Positions 44,039-54,325 of a DNA stretch of 64,000 bases are shown piece by piece. Every line of letters starts with the position of its first letter. Position 1 is the first letter of the stretch. The translations under genes were made by a program, and so were the position numbers. The stretch is taken from positions 1 to 64,000 of the forward strand of contig NZ_JBEQZJ010000011.1 of NCBI RefSeq assembly GCF_045223415.1. Reading direction: 5' to 3'. The stretch is from Hoskinsella mucinilytica (GTDB taxonomy: Bacteria > Bacillota_I > Bacilli_A > Erysipelotrichales > Erysipelotrichaceae). Under the pieces are notes generated by a model. That model was given only the letters and a program-made list of their open reading frames with translations. It made no database searches and was not told the DNA's origin.

Positions 44039-45634
44039 ATGACAATACAATTAAATCATATCACAAAAGCGTATACACAGGATATTATTCTGGATGATAT
44101 TACAATGACAATTAACGATGGTGAACACATTGCCATTGTAGGGGAAAATGGATGTGGGAAATCAACCTTATTAAAAATTATCGCAAAACTGGAACCTTGC
44201 CAGGAAGGAGAAGTATTACTTTCAAAACAAACGAAAATAGCTTATTTAAGTCAGATGTTTGATACATTTGAACAAACGGTATTTGCATATTTGATAGAAG
44301 CACATGAAGACCTTTTACATATTCAAGATCAATTGCAAAAATTGGAAGATGAAATGGCAACAAGTACAAATCAAGAAATAGATACATTGTTAGAGAACTA
44401 TGGAAATCTACAAGAACGTTTTGAAAGAATGGGCGGTTATCAGCTCATGACATCCGTCGAACAAATTGCGCAAGGGCTTTCCATTGATCATTTACTTCAA
44501 AGGGAATATAAAAATCTAAGTGGAGGAGAAGTATCTCGTGTAAATCTAGCCAAACAACTACTCCAGAAGCCGGATGTTCTATTACTGGATGAACCCACCA
44601 ATCATTTGGATTTTGTGGGAATTCGTTGGCTAGAACAATATATCCAAAACCTAAAACAAACGGTTATCATAGTAAGTCATGATCGTACCTTTTTAAATCA
44701 TACAGTGAAAAAAATATATGAAATCACCTATGGTGAATTACAAATGTATATAGGAGATTATGATGATTATCGTAAACAGAAACAAGAGCGATATTTGTTA
44801 TGGCAACAAGATTACGAGGAACAACAGAAAGAAATAAAAAAATTGAAAGATGCGATACGACGCTTTCGCCAATGGGGACAAGAAGGGGATAACGAAAAAT
44901 TTTATAAGAAAGCTAAAATGCTGGAAAAACGATTAGAAATGATCAATAGAATCAAAAAGCCTCAAAACCTTACAAGAAAAATGGTAGTGGAGGTGAAAGA
45001 ACGTCAACATAGTGCAAAAAAGGTATTAGAAATCAAACAATTATCAAAATCTTATGGTGATAAAACTATCTTCGCCCATATGAACGCATCTGTTTTTGCA
45101 AAGGATCGTATAGCGATTTGCGGGGAAAATGGAATGGGGAAAAGTACGTTGATCAAAATGATCATGCGGGAAGAACCAATAGACGAAGGAGAATTATTTG
45201 TGTCTGATACGACACAAATAGGATATCTTCCTCAGATGATTCATTTTGCGAACGAAGAAGAAAGAATCCTTGATTATGCACAATATGAACTTGGATGGCA
45301 TGAAGAAGATACCAGAAGGTATTTATCCCGCTTTGGGTTTGATCAAATAGATATGTTCAAAAGAATTCAAATAATGAGTGGTGGTGAAAAAACAAGGTTA
45401 AAGCTTGCGATGATATTAAAAGAAGAAGTGAATGTTATCATCTTTGATGAACCAACCAATCATTTAGACTTCTCCAGTATTGAAATCATCGAACAGATTT
45501 TGAAAGAATATACTGGAACTTTGCTTTTGGTAACTCATGATCGATATTTTATTCGATCCTTATGCTCAAAGGTGTGGATGATTGAAAATCAAGGTATTCA
45601 TGAATACCTCAATGAAAACTGGTTGATGAAATAA
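44039..45634 (+). CDS. ABC-F ribosome-associated ATPase, probable antibiotic-resistance type
   Basis: A 531-residue protein with two ATPase domains and no membrane segments. Walker A motifs are GENGCGKSTLLKI and GENGMGKSTLIKM; signature motifs are NLSGGEVSRVNLA and MSGGEKTRLKLA; Walker B motifs are VLLLDEPTNHLDF and VIIFDEPTNHLDF. The interdomain linker (about 230-310) is long and basic (IKKLKDAIRRFRQWGQ), as in ABC-F proteins that dislodge drugs from the ribosome. The attenuator upstream supports drug-inducible expression. Which drug class (for example lincosamide, streptogramin A or pleuromutilin) cannot be read from sequence alone. Confidence 0.85.
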   Translation: MTIQLNHITKAYTQDIILDDITMTINDGEHIAIVGENGCGKSTLLKIIAKLEPCQEGEVLLSKQTKIAYLSQMFDTFEQTVFAYLIEAHEDLLHIQDQLQKLEDEMATSTNQEIDTLLENYGNLQERFERMGGYQLMTSVEQIAQGLSIDHLLQREYKNLSGGEVSRVNLAKQLLQKPDVLLLDEPTNHLDFVGIRWLEQYIQNLKQTVIIVSHDRTFLNHTVKKIYEITYGELQMYIGDYDDYRKQKQERYLLWQQDYEEQQKEIKKLKDAIRRFRQWGQEGDNEKFYKKAKMLEKRLEMINRIKKPQNLTRKMVVEVKERQHSAKKVLEIKQLSKSYGDKTIFAHMNASVFAKDRIAICGENGMGKSTLIKMIMREEPIDEGELFVSDTTQIGYLPQMIHFANEEERILDYAQYELGWHEEDTRRYLSRFGFDQIDMFKRIQIMSGGEKTRLKLAMILKEEVNVIIFDEPTNHLDFSSIEIIEQILKEYTGTLLLVTHDRYFIRSLCSKVWMIENQGIHEYLNENWLMK

Positions 45635-45667
45635 AAAAACAAACAAATGTTGCATTTGTCTGTTTTT
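45635..45667. terminator. Bidirectional terminator between ABC-F and addA
   Basis: AAAACAAACAAATG pairs with CATTTGTCTGTTTT across a 3-base loop. Confidence 0.8.
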
Positions 45668-45671
45668 CGAA

Positions 45672-48600
45672 TCATAGTTCCTTTTGATCTATTTTGATCA
45701 TCTGATGTAAATGAAAAGAATAAATATAGGTAGAACAGCTTTTTTGCGGATATAGGATCTGCATAGCTTCTTGATAGGCGATCAACTGAGACTTATAATC
45801 CTCGATAAAAGAACTGGTATCCTCTAATCGATCTGTTTTGAAATCCACAATGATAGTTTCTTTATCATCAATTGCGACGAAGTCCATGAATCCATGTAGG
45901 ATCTCATGGTCTTTTTTTACCATAAACGCAAGCTCATGATGATGTTCCTTTAGATAAAGCGATTGGTAAAACGCTAGATTACCAAGGTCACAAAGGCATT
46001 GATAATCATAGTCTTTTAAGGATATCTGAAGCTCACTTGCACATGTTTGAATATGTTCCATGCTCCAAGGCGGTGTGGATAAAAACTCAATCATTTTATG
46101 CATTTTATTACCATAGCTCATTCCGGCTTTACTTTTCGGTTGAAACTTAGGTAAGGCATCTTCTGATTTTAATGTCGTAGCACTTGATAGTTTCCATACC
46201 GTGTCTGCTTTGTTATAGATAGGTATGGCTTGATGCTGTTGATACTGTTTTTCAACTGGTATATTGTTCCAGAATTGATGGATTTCCTTAATCGTAAACA
46301 AAGGACTAGGATGTGTGAGAAAGCTTTGTAATATCCAACTTGTATAACCACCACGATCGTAAACACCGGACATGGTCAATGGTTTTTTATAGTCTTCAAG
46401 TGATTGGATACAATCTACGATGTGCATTTGTTGCTGAGCACGGGTGGTCGCAACATAAAGAATTCTCATTTCTTCTTCAAGTTCTTCTTTATCCTTTTTA
46501 TGTTCCATAGCGATACGAGGAATCGTTGTTCTTACATATCGTTCAGGAAGATCCATTGCTTTCATTGCAATACCTAAATCTGCATCTGCGATACAAAATT
46601 CTTTAAATTCTATTGGTGTCATGCGATCCGTTGACCAAAGAAACACCACAGGGAATTGAAGACCCTTTGATTGATGGATGCTCATGACACGTACGACATC
46701 TGCATCACTACCGATAGGGATTGCTTCCGCAGTCTGAGCATCTTTGATTTGCGCTATTCTAGATAGAAAGGATGGGATACCACAGGCATTTTCTTCTTCA
46801 AATTGGATTGCTTTTTCATATAAAAGATCTAAATTGGTTTTTTCTTGTATGGTGGTATGAAGGGAATAGTATGAATTGATTTCATATAAAGCATTCAACA
46901 TTTCACTTAAACGTAATACGTTACGCTGTTTTCTGAGTTCTTCAAAAACTTCAAAGCCATCAAAAGGATGTTCTTGATACCAAGCATAATAAGAGGTCGT
47001 TTTCTCTTTCTGAAGTTTGATCCATGCAAGTTCCTCATTTGTTCTCATAAAAAGTGGAGAAAGCATGGTCGCAACAAATGGAATATTTTCATGAGGAGAA
47101 TATAGACTTTCTAATGCGGATAACATGATTTGCACAGCATTGGACTGATAAAAACCGTATTTGATATCAATAAAATAAGGGATATTCAATTCATCAAAGA
47201 TACTTTTCATGTCATCTTTACGAGCGTTTCCTCGCACCAATACAACAAAGTCTTTCCATTTCCGTTGTTCTTTTTCCTTAATTTCTAAGATCTGATTGGC
47301 AATATAGCTTGCTTTTAGATCATTTTTGGATAGGATGAGATCATTTGCTTCTTTGATTTCATTATGAAATATCGTGTGAAAACAAATCGGTACATTATCT
47401 TCTTTTTGTGCAGGTATACCGGTTGCGACATCATCTTGTTCACTGTAACTACAATCAAAACCATCCATATTCATCAATCGCTTGAAAAGTTCATTATTAA
47501 ATTCTACGATCATTTCTTTAGAACGATAATTATTCGATAAATAAATGACTTCATCATGAATACCTTTTTGATCAATCAAGCCTTTCATAAGTTGTGGCTT
47601 TGCATGACGAAATCCATAAATGGATTGCTTGATATCCCCGACACGAAAGACATTGTTTTCTGTGCAGATACGCATGACCAAAGCATTTTGTACATCATTG
47701 CTATCCTGAAATTCATCTACCATGATCTGTTTAAAAGTAGAACGATATATCTGAGCGACTGCATGATCATTCACATCTAAAATAGCCAATGCAAAGTGTT
47801 CCATATCATCAAAATCAATCTGCTTGTTTTTTTCTTTGATGTGCTCATAATTACGGCGATAATCCTTTGTGATTTCTACAAGTTTTTTTATGATAGGATT
47901 TAGTTTCTCAAGGTCCTTGATAAAAGTTTCCTCTCGAAATAAAAGAGCTAATGTACGATCTTCTAAATCGTTGATTTGTTTTCTCACTCTTGCATATTCC
48001 TTATCTTCTTTATCAGGAGAGGTTGGTACAATGCCATGACATATTGCAATAAATGCAGTGCGATATGATTCATAGTCTTTGTCTTCTAGAGGCTGTTTTA
48101 AGGTAGATAAGGCTCGAAGTTTGGTTTCCAGGACAGCAATTTTTTTAGCTTCCTTAGGATATTTTAAACGATAGATATCATCCATATGATGAAGTGCTTC
48201 CTCATAACGTTGCTCTTCTACATAAAGATATTCGAAAAAATGATGATAAATGTCTTGTGGAAGATCTTCCAAATGTCGTATATCGCTATATGCATCATGT
48301 AAGGAATTTAGCCAAGCGTCAGGGTCCGGCTTACTGCTTGCCAAAGTTGCCAATTGCATGATCATCGCATGAAGATTTTGTGTATCTTCAGGTCTTGAGG
48401 AAAACATTTGACATAGTGTAAGGAAGGTTTCCTCTTGTTTTTGATATTGTAATTGAAGTGCTTTTTTTAATGCTTGACCTTGATATAGGCTCATTGCCCC
48501 GTTATCCATAATACTATTTACACGTTCGTGGTCTAACCCTATCATATAATAATACTTTTGTATGATAGATAAACAAAAGGAATGGATGGTTGAGATATAG

Positions 48601-48893
48601 GCGTTAGAAAGCGAAGAAAGCTGACGAGATAAAAATGCTTTTTCTTGTTCATCACTGCTATTTGCCCAAGCAATCTGAAGTTCTTTGGCAAGTCTTTTTT
48701 TCATTTCATTGGCTGCGGCTTCTGTAAATGTCATAGCGAGTATTTCATCTATCGCAATATGATCGTTAAGAACCAGATCCATTAATCTTGCGACCAATAC
48801 TGTTGTTTTCCCACTACCGGCAGAAGCTGAGACCAGGATATTTTTTTCCTTCGTTTCTATGGCAGCTAACTGTTGTTTATTCCATGTCGGCAT
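45672..48893 (-). CDS. addA: ATP-dependent helicase/nuclease subunit AddA
   Basis: A 1073-residue UvrD-type helicase with a C-terminal nuclease, part of the AddAB enzyme that resects double-strand breaks at Chi-like sites. Walker A is NILVSASAGSGKTTVL near the N-terminus, Walker B is MVDEFQDSNDVQN, and helicase motifs include IKQSIYGFRHAKPQL and VRVMSIHQSKGLQFPVVF. The nuclease motif IIVDFKTDRLED lies near the C-terminus. I place the start at 48893 after GAAGGAGGTG; the gene then overlaps addB by 17 bases. Length is slightly short of the Bacillus protein (about 1232). Confidence 0.93.
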   Translation of the reverse strand: MPTWNKQQLAAIETKEKNILVSASAGSGKTTVLVARLMDLVLNDHIAIDEILAMTFTEAAANEMKKRLAKELQIAWANSSDEQEKAFLSRQLSSLSNAYISTIHSFCLSIIQKYYYMIGLDHERVNSIMDNGAMSLYQGQALKKALQLQYQKQEETFLTLCQMFSSRPEDTQNLHAMIMQLATLASSKPDPDAWLNSLHDAYSDIRHLEDLPQDIYHHFFEYLYVEEQRYEEALHHMDDIYRLKYPKEAKKIAVLETKLRALSTLKQPLEDKDYESYRTAFIAICHGIVPTSPDKEDKEYARVRKQINDLEDRTLALLFREETFIKDLEKLNPIIKKLVEITKDYRRNYEHIKEKNKQIDFDDMEHFALAILDVNDHAVAQIYRSTFKQIMVDEFQDSNDVQNALVMRICTENNVFRVGDIKQSIYGFRHAKPQLMKGLIDQKGIHDEVIYLSNNYRSKEMIVEFNNELFKRLMNMDGFDCSYSEQDDVATGIPAQKEDNVPICFHTIFHNEIKEANDLILSKNDLKASYIANQILEIKEKEQRKWKDFVVLVRGNARKDDMKSIFDELNIPYFIDIKYGFYQSNAVQIMLSALESLYSPHENIPFVATMLSPLFMRTNEELAWIKLQKEKTTSYYAWYQEHPFDGFEVFEELRKQRNVLRLSEMLNALYEINSYYSLHTTIQEKTNLDLLYEKAIQFEEENACGIPSFLSRIAQIKDAQTAEAIPIGSDADVVRVMSIHQSKGLQFPVVFLWSTDRMTPIEFKEFCIADADLGIAMKAMDLPERYVRTTIPRIAMEHKKDKEELEEEMRILYVATTRAQQQMHIVDCIQSLEDYKKPLTMSGVYDRGGYTSWILQSFLTHPSPLFTIKEIHQFWNNIPVEKQYQQHQAIPIYNKADTVWKLSSATTLKSEDALPKFQPKSKAGMSYGNKMHKMIEFLSTPPWSMEHIQTCASELQISLKDYDYQCLCDLGNLAFYQSLYLKEHHHELAFMVKKDHEILHGFMDFVAIDDKETIIVDFKTDRLEDTSSFIEDYKSQLIAYQEAMQILYPQKSCSTYIYSFHLHQMIKIDQKEL

Positions 48894-51543
48894 CGTGTGC
48901 ACCTCCTTCCCAATACAAGGTATCATCTAACTCAATCAGAGGTTTTCTTTCCGTATAAAAGCCTTTAAATCTACATATTTCATGATAGCTACAATACAGA
49001 CAAGCATCTGTATCCGGAGTACAACTGATATTTCCTGATAAAATGCGCTTACCTATCATTTTATATATATCATGGAACCATGAGCAAATGGTTTCATAAT
49101 TGTAGTATTTCCTTGCTTTTACGATACCGTCTTTATTCATAGATACACCGGTAATATGTGAACCGTTATCATCTAGCATATCAATATCTTTTCGTAATGT
49201 CCAACCATTGAGACGATGTGCCTTTAACAGCGTTTCCTCATATTCCTCTTTATCACTTTCTTGAAAGCCGACAGGTCTTCGTTTCATTTTTCCTGCAATA
49301 TAAGGAATGTTTTGATTTTTCAATGAAATGTAATAAGCACCTAATACGTCCTTTTGCAGTTGTTTTTTTACAACAATAGAGTAGGTTAATAGTTGTAGTT
49401 GCAATGCCGCAAATACTTTATCCTCACTAAGTGTTTTACTGCTACTTTTATAGTCTAAAATACAATAGAAATTACCGCTTTCATCTATTCGATCGATATA
49501 ACCCTTTAACGCAAAGCTAATCCCATTTTCAATCGGAAATTCTTGATGAAATTCGTATTCTTGTAAAGAAGGGTGCATAGCGTTATGGGATTCAAAATCA
49601 TCTAGTCGTTTTAAAGTTTGGGTAAAGCTAACAAGAAAACGGCGTTTTACTATTTGCATAAAATCAGCATTATTTGGAAAAACCTCTTGAATGGCTTCTA
49701 CCTCTGCATCCACGATTTCTTCTAAACGATTCATGGTTGCTTTCGTATAGTCTTTTCCTAATTCTTCCACTAAGGTTTCAAGGATGTAATGTGCCATCGT
49801 CCCCATATAAGAGGGATCAAAGCCATGTTGCATTGGTTCTCGTAGCGATAATCCATAACGAAGGAAATATGCATAAGGACAATGAATATAACGTTCAATT
49901 GCGGATATAGAACCTTTGATATGATGATCTTTGACAAATAAAGCTTTGGCTGTATCAGAAGAAATTGTAAAATCTTGTACGATCATTTCGTAGTTTTCTA
50001 TCAAAGGTAAGGAGGTTGGATCCATATTCATATATTCTTCGATTTCCAGAGCAGCTTCATTTCCTTTGCCCTCATAACTTCCAAGTGGGAATGTCACAAT
50101 GAGATGGGAATTGGCTGAAAGTTGTTTTTGACATTGATTGATATAATGCTGATAGCGTTGTTCCATATCCGGTAATAAAGTGTCTTGTAAATAGGTTTCA
50201 TCGAAGATACCACTTTCACTTGGAAAGGCAGGATAATTTTTTTGCGTTGCACCGAGGATAAAATGATGGCATTTACTTGTAATGATCTGCTTCAAATCCG
50301 CTAAGATGACACCTTGTACTTCATGTACACTTTTTGATATAGCGATTTCTTTGATTTCGGGAAGGATAAAGGCAAGATCCTCTTTGGTTTTTAAATAGGG
50401 ATAACATAAGGAAAGTAGTTCCTGAATCTGTTTTAGTGCCTGTATATCATCAAGAGATGAATGCTTCATACTGTCATGTAAGATATCGATCAACTGTGTG
50501 AGCAAAGTAGGTATATTTTCTTCCATCATTTTTGTCAAAGTAGGATAAAGAGCCAACCTACATTCCTCCGCTCGTACTTCTAAGTCTTTTAATTTTTCTA
50601 CTTCAAGTTCATCTAGAATATGACCAAAAGCATGTAGCGTTTGTAAATGAGTAAATGCTTGATGAACATCACAATCGAATATTTCCATGTATTCTCTGAA
50701 TTCATCTAGATATTCATGAGCAAATAAACCTGCATCCATACAGGCAAAAAGATCCTCTGAATCATTTGATAAAGAATAAGAAAGCATACTTGCAAATCTT
50801 TGAGAAATGATGCTGTTTTTAGATTGCTGAAGCATGGTGTATGGAATGCCATATCGTTGAAATACCTGTTCAACCACAGGTTTATAGTTAGGTGCACAAA
50901 GGGTCATTACGATATCAGATGCATCAAGATCATGTGTGATGATATATTGTGCAATAGCCTCACACTCTTGACGCATATTGATGGCATGATAAAATTCTTT
51001 TTCTTGATATGGATGATCCATAGCTATGATCGTAGCGCCTTGTTTGATCAGTTGTTCAAATATCTGTTGTTCCTTTAGCGTATAAAAGGAGTCATAAAGA
51101 TAGACGTTACGACAATCGGATAATTTCGCAAGCACTTCATTTTGTTGATCTTGTGCGCTTTCGATAGGATAAAGAAGAGAGATGATTTCTTTGATTTCGC
51201 TTTGTGCTTGTGTATGAGTGGGAAGATCCTTTGGTAGGATATGATAAAATTTCATCTTTTCCATAAAGCTATGGCATTCTTTCAAAAAAGAAGGAGTCAA
51301 AGCAATAGATTGATAGGTCTTCATATGCGCTTGCATGGTTTTTATTTTTTCTTTATATAAAAAACAAAGCTCTAATGGATCCTTTGGTTCTTTATGGCTT
51401 AAAGATGCCAGATAGGCAGTAGGGGATAATATTTTAATACCAATACAGCCGTTTTGCCCCTCTAATAATGAGGAACGCAAAAAAGGATGTAGGTAACTTG
51501 GTGCTATCAAAATAGAAAAGGGAGGCAAGGTTTCTTTGATCAT
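48877..51543 (-). CDS. addB: ATP-dependent nuclease subunit AddB
   Basis: An 888-residue partner of AddA. The C-terminal nuclease has ILDYKSSSKT, and the iron-sulphur cluster cysteines are visible: IHCPYAYFLRYGL before the nuclease and CLYCSYHEICRF (C-x2-C-x5-C) after it. It is much shorter than Bacillus AddB (about 1166), and its N-terminus (FSILIAPSYLHPFLR) lacks the Walker A motif. AAAGGAG precedes the ATG. It is cotranscribed with addA. Confidence 0.9.
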   Translation of the reverse strand: MIKETLPPFSILIAPSYLHPFLRSSLLEGQNGCIGIKILSPTAYLASLSHKEPKDPLELCFLYKEKIKTMQAHMKTYQSIALTPSFLKECHSFMEKMKFYHILPKDLPTHTQAQSEIKEIISLLYPIESAQDQQNEVLAKLSDCRNVYLYDSFYTLKEQQIFEQLIKQGATIIAMDHPYQEKEFYHAINMRQECEAIAQYIITHDLDASDIVMTLCAPNYKPVVEQVFQRYGIPYTMLQQSKNSIISQRFASMLSYSLSNDSEDLFACMDAGLFAHEYLDEFREYMEIFDCDVHQAFTHLQTLHAFGHILDELEVEKLKDLEVRAEECRLALYPTLTKMMEENIPTLLTQLIDILHDSMKHSSLDDIQALKQIQELLSLCYPYLKTKEDLAFILPEIKEIAISKSVHEVQGVILADLKQIITSKCHHFILGATQKNYPAFPSESGIFDETYLQDTLLPDMEQRYQHYINQCQKQLSANSHLIVTFPLGSYEGKGNEAALEIEEYMNMDPTSLPLIENYEMIVQDFTISSDTAKALFVKDHHIKGSISAIERYIHCPYAYFLRYGLSLREPMQHGFDPSYMGTMAHYILETLVEELGKDYTKATMNRLEEIVDAEVEAIQEVFPNNADFMQIVKRRFLVSFTQTLKRLDDFESHNAMHPSLQEYEFHQEFPIENGISFALKGYIDRIDESGNFYCILDYKSSSKTLSEDKVFAALQLQLLTYSIVVKKQLQKDVLGAYYISLKNQNIPYIAGKMKRRPVGFQESDKEEYEETLLKAHRLNGWTLRKDIDMLDDNGSHITGVSMNKDGIVKARKYYNYETICSWFHDIYKMIGKRILSGNISCTPDTDACLYCSYHEICRFKGFYTERKPLIELDDTLYWEGGAHDADME

Positions 51544-51762
51544 AAAAAAGCTCCTTTCGAATGAATTTATTATATCATACTGAATGAGTCAGCTGTATCG
51601 ATTTGAAGAAATTGTAAGATTTGGTAATGCTTGATTTCTTATGAGTTTGATCATGTGAAAAGAATGCTTTGATTGTTCATGATAGATGGGAAGGATCCCA
51701 TAGCTTGTTTTTTTGTATGGAAGGAAAACAGTGGCTTTTATGTCGTATTTCTTTTCAATCTA

Positions 51763-51771
51763 TGATATACT
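51763..51771 (+). promoter_or_regulatory. Extended -10 promoter of hslO
   Basis: TGATATACT, 26 bases before the hslO ATG. No clear -35. Confidence 0.45.
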
Positions 51772-51797
51772 TCAAGAGCAGAATTGGAGTTGATAAC

Positions 51798-52682
51798 ATG
51801 AAGGATTATTTAGTAAAAGCACTGGCATGTGAGGAACGTGTTCGTATTTATATGTGTACCAGCAAACATTTGATAGAAGATGCTGTAAAACGTTTTGATT
51901 TATGGCCAACGAGCGCAGCAGCACTAGGTAGAACCTTATCAGTTGGTAGTTTGATGGGGAGTATGTTGAAGTCTGAACAAGAACAACTTACCATTACGAT
52001 CAATGGGCATGGACCTATCGGCACGATCATGGTGGATGCATATAGTGATGGTCATGTCAGAGGATTTGTAGGTGATCCCCACATCATGATGCAATATGAG
52101 AATGGGCATTTGGCAGTTGGGACAGCAGTAGGTAGTGATGGCTATCTTGAGGTTACGAAGGACTTTCATATGAAAGAGAATTGGAAAGGTACCGTGGCGT
52201 TACAAAGTGGTGAGTTAGGAGAAGATTTCGCTTATTATTTTACTGTAAGTGAACAAACACCAAGTGCTGTTTCTGTAGGCGTTTTGGTAAATCCTGATGA
52301 TACCATTCAATCAGCCGGTGCATTGATCATTCAAATGCTACCAGATGCGAAAGAGGAAGATATTCAAAAGGTAGAAGCGGTATTGGCGAAGCTACCACCA
52401 ATGAGTGATCTTATGAATCAAAGTGATAGTTTAGAAAACACATTAAAAGAATTGTTCGAGGATGTTAAGATCTTAACGACACAAGAAATTGAATTCCGTT
52501 GTGACTGTGATCGCAGTAAGATGAAACGAGTGCTTACTACTTTAAGTAAGGAAGAGCGTCTGGCAATGATAGAAGAGGATCATGGTTGCGAAATTACATG
52601 TAATTTTTGCGGAGAAAAATATCATTTTGATGAAGCGGAATTAAGAGATTTAGAAAGGTTTATCGATCAATATGCAAAATAA
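51798..52682 (+). CDS. hslO: Redox-regulated chaperone Hsp33
   Basis: A 294-residue chaperone that becomes active under oxidative stress when its zinc-bound cysteines form disulphides. The C-terminal zinc motif has CDC and, about 30 residues later, CNFC (EFRCDCDRSKMKR; CEITCNFCGEKYHF). The start is the ATG at 51798, eight bases after TTGGAG; the frame extends upstream to 51669 but that part contains the promoter. It overlaps dusB by 11 bases. Neighbourhood with dusB and lysS is conserved in Firmicutes. Confidence 0.93.
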   Translation: MKDYLVKALACEERVRIYMCTSKHLIEDAVKRFDLWPTSAAALGRTLSVGSLMGSMLKSEQEQLTITINGHGPIGTIMVDAYSDGHVRGFVGDPHIMMQYENGHLAVGTAVGSDGYLEVTKDFHMKENWKGTVALQSGELGEDFAYYFTVSEQTPSAVSVGVLVNPDDTIQSAGALIIQMLPDAKEEDIQKVEAVLAKLPPMSDLMNQSDSLENTLKELFEDVKILTTQEIEFRCDCDRSKMKRVLTTLSKEERLAMIEEDHGCEITCNFCGEKYHFDEAELRDLERFIDQYAK

Positions 52683-53667
52683 ATGCTGGAATATAGGAAA
52701 TGTTACCATTGATAATCGTGTTGTTATCGCACCAATGGCCGGTATCAGCAATCCGGCTTTTCGAATGATTTGTAAAGAATTTCAAGCGGGATTGATTTAT
52801 ACTGAAATGGTAAGCGATAAAGCCTTATATTATGATAATGAAAAAACGATCCAAATGACAGATGTAGAAGAAAGTGAGCATCCTTTGACCATGCAAATTT
52901 TTGGCCATGATATAGAAACCATGGTTTATGCCGCAAAATTACTGGATACCAAAACTGATTGCGATATCATTGACATCAATATGGGATGTCCTGTTAATAA
53001 AATAGTAAAATCAAATGCGGGAAGTGCGCTGATGAAGGATGTTGACCATGCTATTATGATGAGTAAAGCTGTAGTGGATGCTGTGAAGAAACCGGTAACC
53101 GTCAAAATGCGAATTGGTTGGGATTTAGATCAGATTACCTGTGTACAGCTTGCGAAAGGATTAGAGTCCATAGGCGTAAGTGCATTGGCAGTACATGGCA
53201 GAACAAGAAAACAAATGTATGAAGGTCATGCGGATTGGTCCTATATCAAAAAGGTAAAGGAAGCGGTATCCATTCCTGTTATGGGAAATGGAGATATCAA
53301 AAGTGGTGAAGATGCCAAACGTATGATGGATGAAACCGGTTGTGATGCTGTCATGGTAGGTCGAGGTGTCCTGGGTGATCCTTGGTTGATCAAGGAAATC
53401 GTTCATTATTTGGATACCGGAGAAACCTTACCACCGGCTAGTATGGAAGAAAAATTCGAAATGGCAAAGCTACATGCAACGAGATTATGTAAATTAAAAG
53501 GAGAATATGTCGGTATTCGTGAAATGAGAGGGCATGCGGCATGGTATGTCAAGGGATTGCCTGGCTCTCATAAATTAAAGGATGCATTGACAAAAATCGA
53601 AACATATGAAGAGATGCTTTCTATCTTAGAAGCATATGAAAAAGAAGCAGAAGCAAGAGGAAAATAA
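52672..53667 (+). CDS. dusB: tRNA-dihydrouridine synthase
   Basis: A 331-residue FMN enzyme reducing uridines in tRNA. Visible motifs are VIAPMAGISNPAFR, the catalytic Cys in DINMGCPVNKIVKSNAGSAL, and VTVKMRIGWD, AVHGRTRKQMYEG and VMVGRGVLGDPWL for FMN and tRNA contacts. Its start overlaps the end of hslO. It reaches to within one base of the following lipoprotein gene, so all three are in one operon. Confidence 0.94.
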   Translation: MQNKCWNIGNVTIDNRVVIAPMAGISNPAFRMICKEFQAGLIYTEMVSDKALYYDNEKTIQMTDVEESEHPLTMQIFGHDIETMVYAAKLLDTKTDCDIIDINMGCPVNKIVKSNAGSALMKDVDHAIMMSKAVVDAVKKPVTVKMRIGWDLDQITCVQLAKGLESIGVSALAVHGRTRKQMYEGHADWSYIKKVKEAVSIPVMGNGDIKSGEDAKRMMDETGCDAVMVGRGVLGDPWLIKEIVHYLDTGETLPPASMEEKFEMAKLHATRLCKLKGEYVGIREMRGHAAWYVKGLPGSHKLKDALTKIETYEEMLSILEAYEKEAEARGK

Positions 53668-53668
53668 T

Positions 53669-54286
53669 ATGAAGAAACTATATAAAAAGAAAATAAGAAT
53701 CATCTTAATGACATTCTGTGTGATGTTTTTGGTTACAGCTTGCAAAAGTTCAAAGGATACGGAAAGTGAACCATCTAAAGACTTATTATCCGGTACGATT
53801 CAAGCAGAAATTGATGTCAAAGATATGGGGGTCATCAAACTTTCACTTGATGCAGATACGGCACCGATTACGGTTACTAATTTTGTGAAATTGGCCAAAG
53901 ACGGATTTTATGACGGTTTAACTTTTCATCGTATTATTGATGGATTTATGATTCAAGGTGGCGATCCTAATGGAAATGGAACCGGAGGATCAAATGAAAC
54001 GATCAAGGGAGAATTTGAAAGTAATGGTGTTGAAAATTCTATCAAACATGTTCGTGGCGTAATATCAATGGCTCGCTCTAAGGCAATGGATAGTGCAAGT
54101 TCACAATTCTTTATCATGCAGGCAGATGCTCCTCATTTGGATGGCGATTATGCTGCATTTGGTAAGGTGACAGAAGGTATGGAAATCGTTGACCAGATCT
54201 GTAAGGATGCAAAGGGACAGGATAGTAGTGGGACGGTAGCAAAAGAAGATCAACCGATCATTACAACAATCAAAATTATCGAATAA
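53669..54286 (+). CDS. Lipoprotein cyclophilin-type peptidyl-prolyl isomerase
   Basis: A 205-residue exported protein. The start is the ATG at 53669, one base after the dusB stop. A lipoprotein signal peptide ends with FLVTAC, so the mature protein is anchored by Cys about residue 25. The cyclophilin domain has FHRIIDGFMIQGGDP, GVISMARSKAMDSASSQFF and the final AFGKVTEGMEIVDQI. It assists folding outside the membrane. A terminator follows. Confidence 0.92.
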   Translation: MKKLYKKKIRIILMTFCVMFLVTACKSSKDTESEPSKDLLSGTIQAEIDVKDMGVIKLSLDADTAPITVTNFVKLAKDGFYDGLTFHRIIDGFMIQGGDPNGNGTGGSNETIKGEFESNGVENSIKHVRGVISMARSKAMDSASSQFFIMQADAPHLDGDYAAFGKVTEGMEIVDQICKDAKGQDSSGTVAKEDQPIITTIKIIE

Positions 54287-54294
54287 GATTGCTT

Positions 54295-54325
54295 ATGCTT
54301 TTGTTTTAATGAACAAAGGCATTTT
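54295..54325 (+). terminator. Terminator after the cyclophilin gene
   Basis: ATGCTTTTGTT pairs with AACAAAGGCAT with one wobble, followed by a short T run. Confidence 0.65.
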
